The position numbers were made by a program, and so were the translations under genes. This document shows, one piece after another, positions 27,885 through 29,154 of a stretch of DNA of 29,154 nt. Numbering within the stretch: the first letter of the stretch is position 1; every line of letters begins with the position of its first letter. The notes under the pieces are model-generated. The model was not told the origin of the DNA and did no database searches. It saw only the letters and a list, made by a program, of their open reading frames with translations. This stretch comes from Seiridium cupressi (taxonomy: Eukaryota; Ascomycota; Sordariomycetes; Amphisphaeriales; Sporocadaceae), in the NCBI GenBank assembly GCA_036674765.1, contig JARVKI010000184.1, positions 1 to 29,154 on the forward strand, given 5' to 3'.

Positions 27885-29154
27885 ATGGCCGATGCGCAGA
27901 CGCAGCAGATCACATCCTCCATTCAGCGTGTGCGCCGGGCCTGTGACGGCTGTCGACTTCGCCGAGTCAAATGCAACGGTGACCCAGAACGTTGTCAACA
28001 ATGCGCCCATCTCAATTTGCGATGCGTCTACACTACGGCCAGGCCGAAGAGCTCACGGACTGGCGTTGCTCGCGGCTCCGTAATATCGCGTATCAAGGAG
28101 AAGTCTGCATCTTCGACAACGGCAATTGCTTCGCGAAGTATTTGTTCGTCGCATGACGTACGATTGAGCACGAATAGCACAAATAGCACGACCTTGAGAC
28201 ATAGAGAACAGTCCACTGCGAGCGTCGGTAGCAGTGCATCGCACCATCTATCCTCTCCAAGGGAGCTGCTGCAGGTGGCATACTCTAAAGAATTCTTCAG
28301 GGCGCTCATTGACGGGTACAAGCTCCATGTATACCCAGTCAATCCAATTATCGCTCCGTCGACAATCGACAGGATGAACATGCCCGATCATTTGGTCGAC
28401 AACGCCCTAGTACATGCATATGCGGCAGTCACAATCAACATCACCACTCCAAATTGGCAAGCCAATCAGGAAGAATCGGCGCGTATTCATCAGCTGCTCG
28501 GGCTGGCGTTGGCAGCACGCAACACTGTCATGACGCAGTGTATGACCTCAGCCAGATCAAGCTTGCATCCCCACCTGACGCCGCATTTGATCATGACAGC
28601 GATCTTTACGGAAATCTGCCTAATGGCTGTTGGCAAGTTCTCTGAGGCGTTTATGGTTCTCAGAGAAGCAATCGCAATGGTCCAATTGCTCCGAGTTGAT
28701 CTTCTGGTCGACGAGCAGCCCGAATTACATCGAGCTCAGTCTGGATCGAGATTCGGCAATGACGCTCACATAAGCCCTTCCGAGCGAACCAGGCGCATTC
28801 GTATGTATTGGGAGGCTTTCATCCATGAGCGATTCCTTGCTATTGTTGCATACTACCCACCCGCGTTGTCGCCGCTACCACCAGAGGTCTCGCTGCCGAG
28901 AGAAGACACCTCGATACCGACCAATGTACACGTCGGATGGCAGTATCTCATCAAGTTATTCAGTGTTTTGGATGACAATTTTGTTCACCATTGGATGAAT
29001 GCTAATAACGCCGCTCCTAAAACGGTCACGTACGAATGGATTGAGTCCAAGATGCACTATTTGAATAACTTGTACGATATTGATCGTGAGTTACAACAAG
29101 ATATATATGCCTTGCCTGTCACCTCACCCCCGGGGCACAATTGTTGGCATCGAC
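27885..29154 (+). CDS. Zn2Cys6 regulator, MAL-activator-like, 3' partial
   Basis: The frame is open from the ATG at 27885 to the window edge (423 residues), with no intron signal needed. The ATG at 27881 is out of frame and gives the wrong reading. The zinc cluster is C-x2-C-x6-C-x6-C-x2-C-x6-C at Cys20, 23, 30, 37, 40 and 47 (RRACDGCRLRRVKC), then a Ser/Thr-rich linker (about 50-125), then a helical regulatory domain (LLQVAYSKEFFRALIDGYKLHVYPVNPIIAPST; MVLREAIAMVQLLRVD; RIRMYWEAFIHERFLAI). This layout fits the family that includes yeast MAL activators and Aspergillus MalR/AmyR-type factors. Its position beside a maltase and a maltose-type permease makes control of those genes likely; that is inference. 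Unlike its two neighbours, no lesion is visible in the part present. The C-terminus lies outside the window. Confidence 0.85.
   Translation, partial: MADAQTQQITSSIQRVRRACDGCRLRRVKCNGDPERCQQCAHLNLRCVYTTARPKSSRTGVARGSVISRIKEKSASSTTAIASRSICSSHDVRLSTNSTNSTTLRHREQSTASVGSSASHHLSSPRELLQVAYSKEFFRALIDGYKLHVYPVNPIIAPSTIDRMNMPDHLVDNALVHAYAAVTINITTPNWQANQEESARIHQLLGLALAARNTVMTQCMTSARSSLHPHLTPHLIMTAIFTEICLMAVGKFSEAFMVLREAIAMVQLLRVDLLVDEQPELHRAQSGSRFGNDAHISPSERTRRIRMYWEAFIHERFLAIVAYYPPALSPLPPEVSLPREDTSIPTNVHVGWQYLIKLFSVLDDNFVHHWMNANNAAPKTVTYEWIESKMHYLNNLYDIDRELQQDIYALPVTSPPGHNCWHR

Overview
The window is nuclear DNA of a filamentous ascomycete (Pezizomycotina). The evidence is short introns with GTAAGT donors and CTAAC/CTGAC branch sites, well-spaced monocistronic genes on both strands, and families typical of these fungi: DUF3405, CFEM, Zn2Cys6 regulators, DUF7703, NmrA-like reductases. 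The class is not certain; the right-hand end resembles the maltose-utilisation (MAL) clusters known from Aspergillus.

Left part (1-12 kb). After a 72-base poly-C edge comes a two-exon gene for a type II membrane DUF3405 protein. About 3.1 kb without a convincing gene follows, then an intronless secreted type B carboxylesterase. Next are a GCTGGT-type microsatellite, a dense group of perfect inverted repeats (8349-8613), an AT-rich tract, and a small two-exon membrane protein on the minus strand whose first exon is only 28 nt. About 2.8 kb follows in which I see no gene.

Middle (12-21 kb). An intronless NmrA/isoflavone-reductase-like oxidoreductase, a three-exon Zn2Cys6 regulator, a multi-pass DUF7703 membrane protein with a long disordered tail, and, convergent to it, a four-exon GPI-type CFEM protein with eight cysteines, the haem-ligand aspartate and a Ser/Gly-rich repeat stalk.

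Right part (23-29 kb). Three genes form what looks like a MAL cluster: a GH13 maltase-type alpha-glucosidase (minus), a divergent MFS maltose-permease-type transporter (plus), and a Zn2Cys6 regulator (plus) that runs off the window edge. The first two are broken in different ways. The glucosidase has a one-base frameshift just after its third catalytic residue. The transporter lacks the whole central loop exon, leaving one hybrid intron whose two halves are out of phase. The regulator reads open throughout. The 1.17-kb shared promoter still holds four copies of an 8-base CGGTCCGA core (a CGG inverted repeat with one-base spacing) and a tight group of four CreA-type SYGGRG sites. The locus therefore looks like a decaying maltose system with retained regulatory DNA, unless the two lesions are sequencing or assembly errors.
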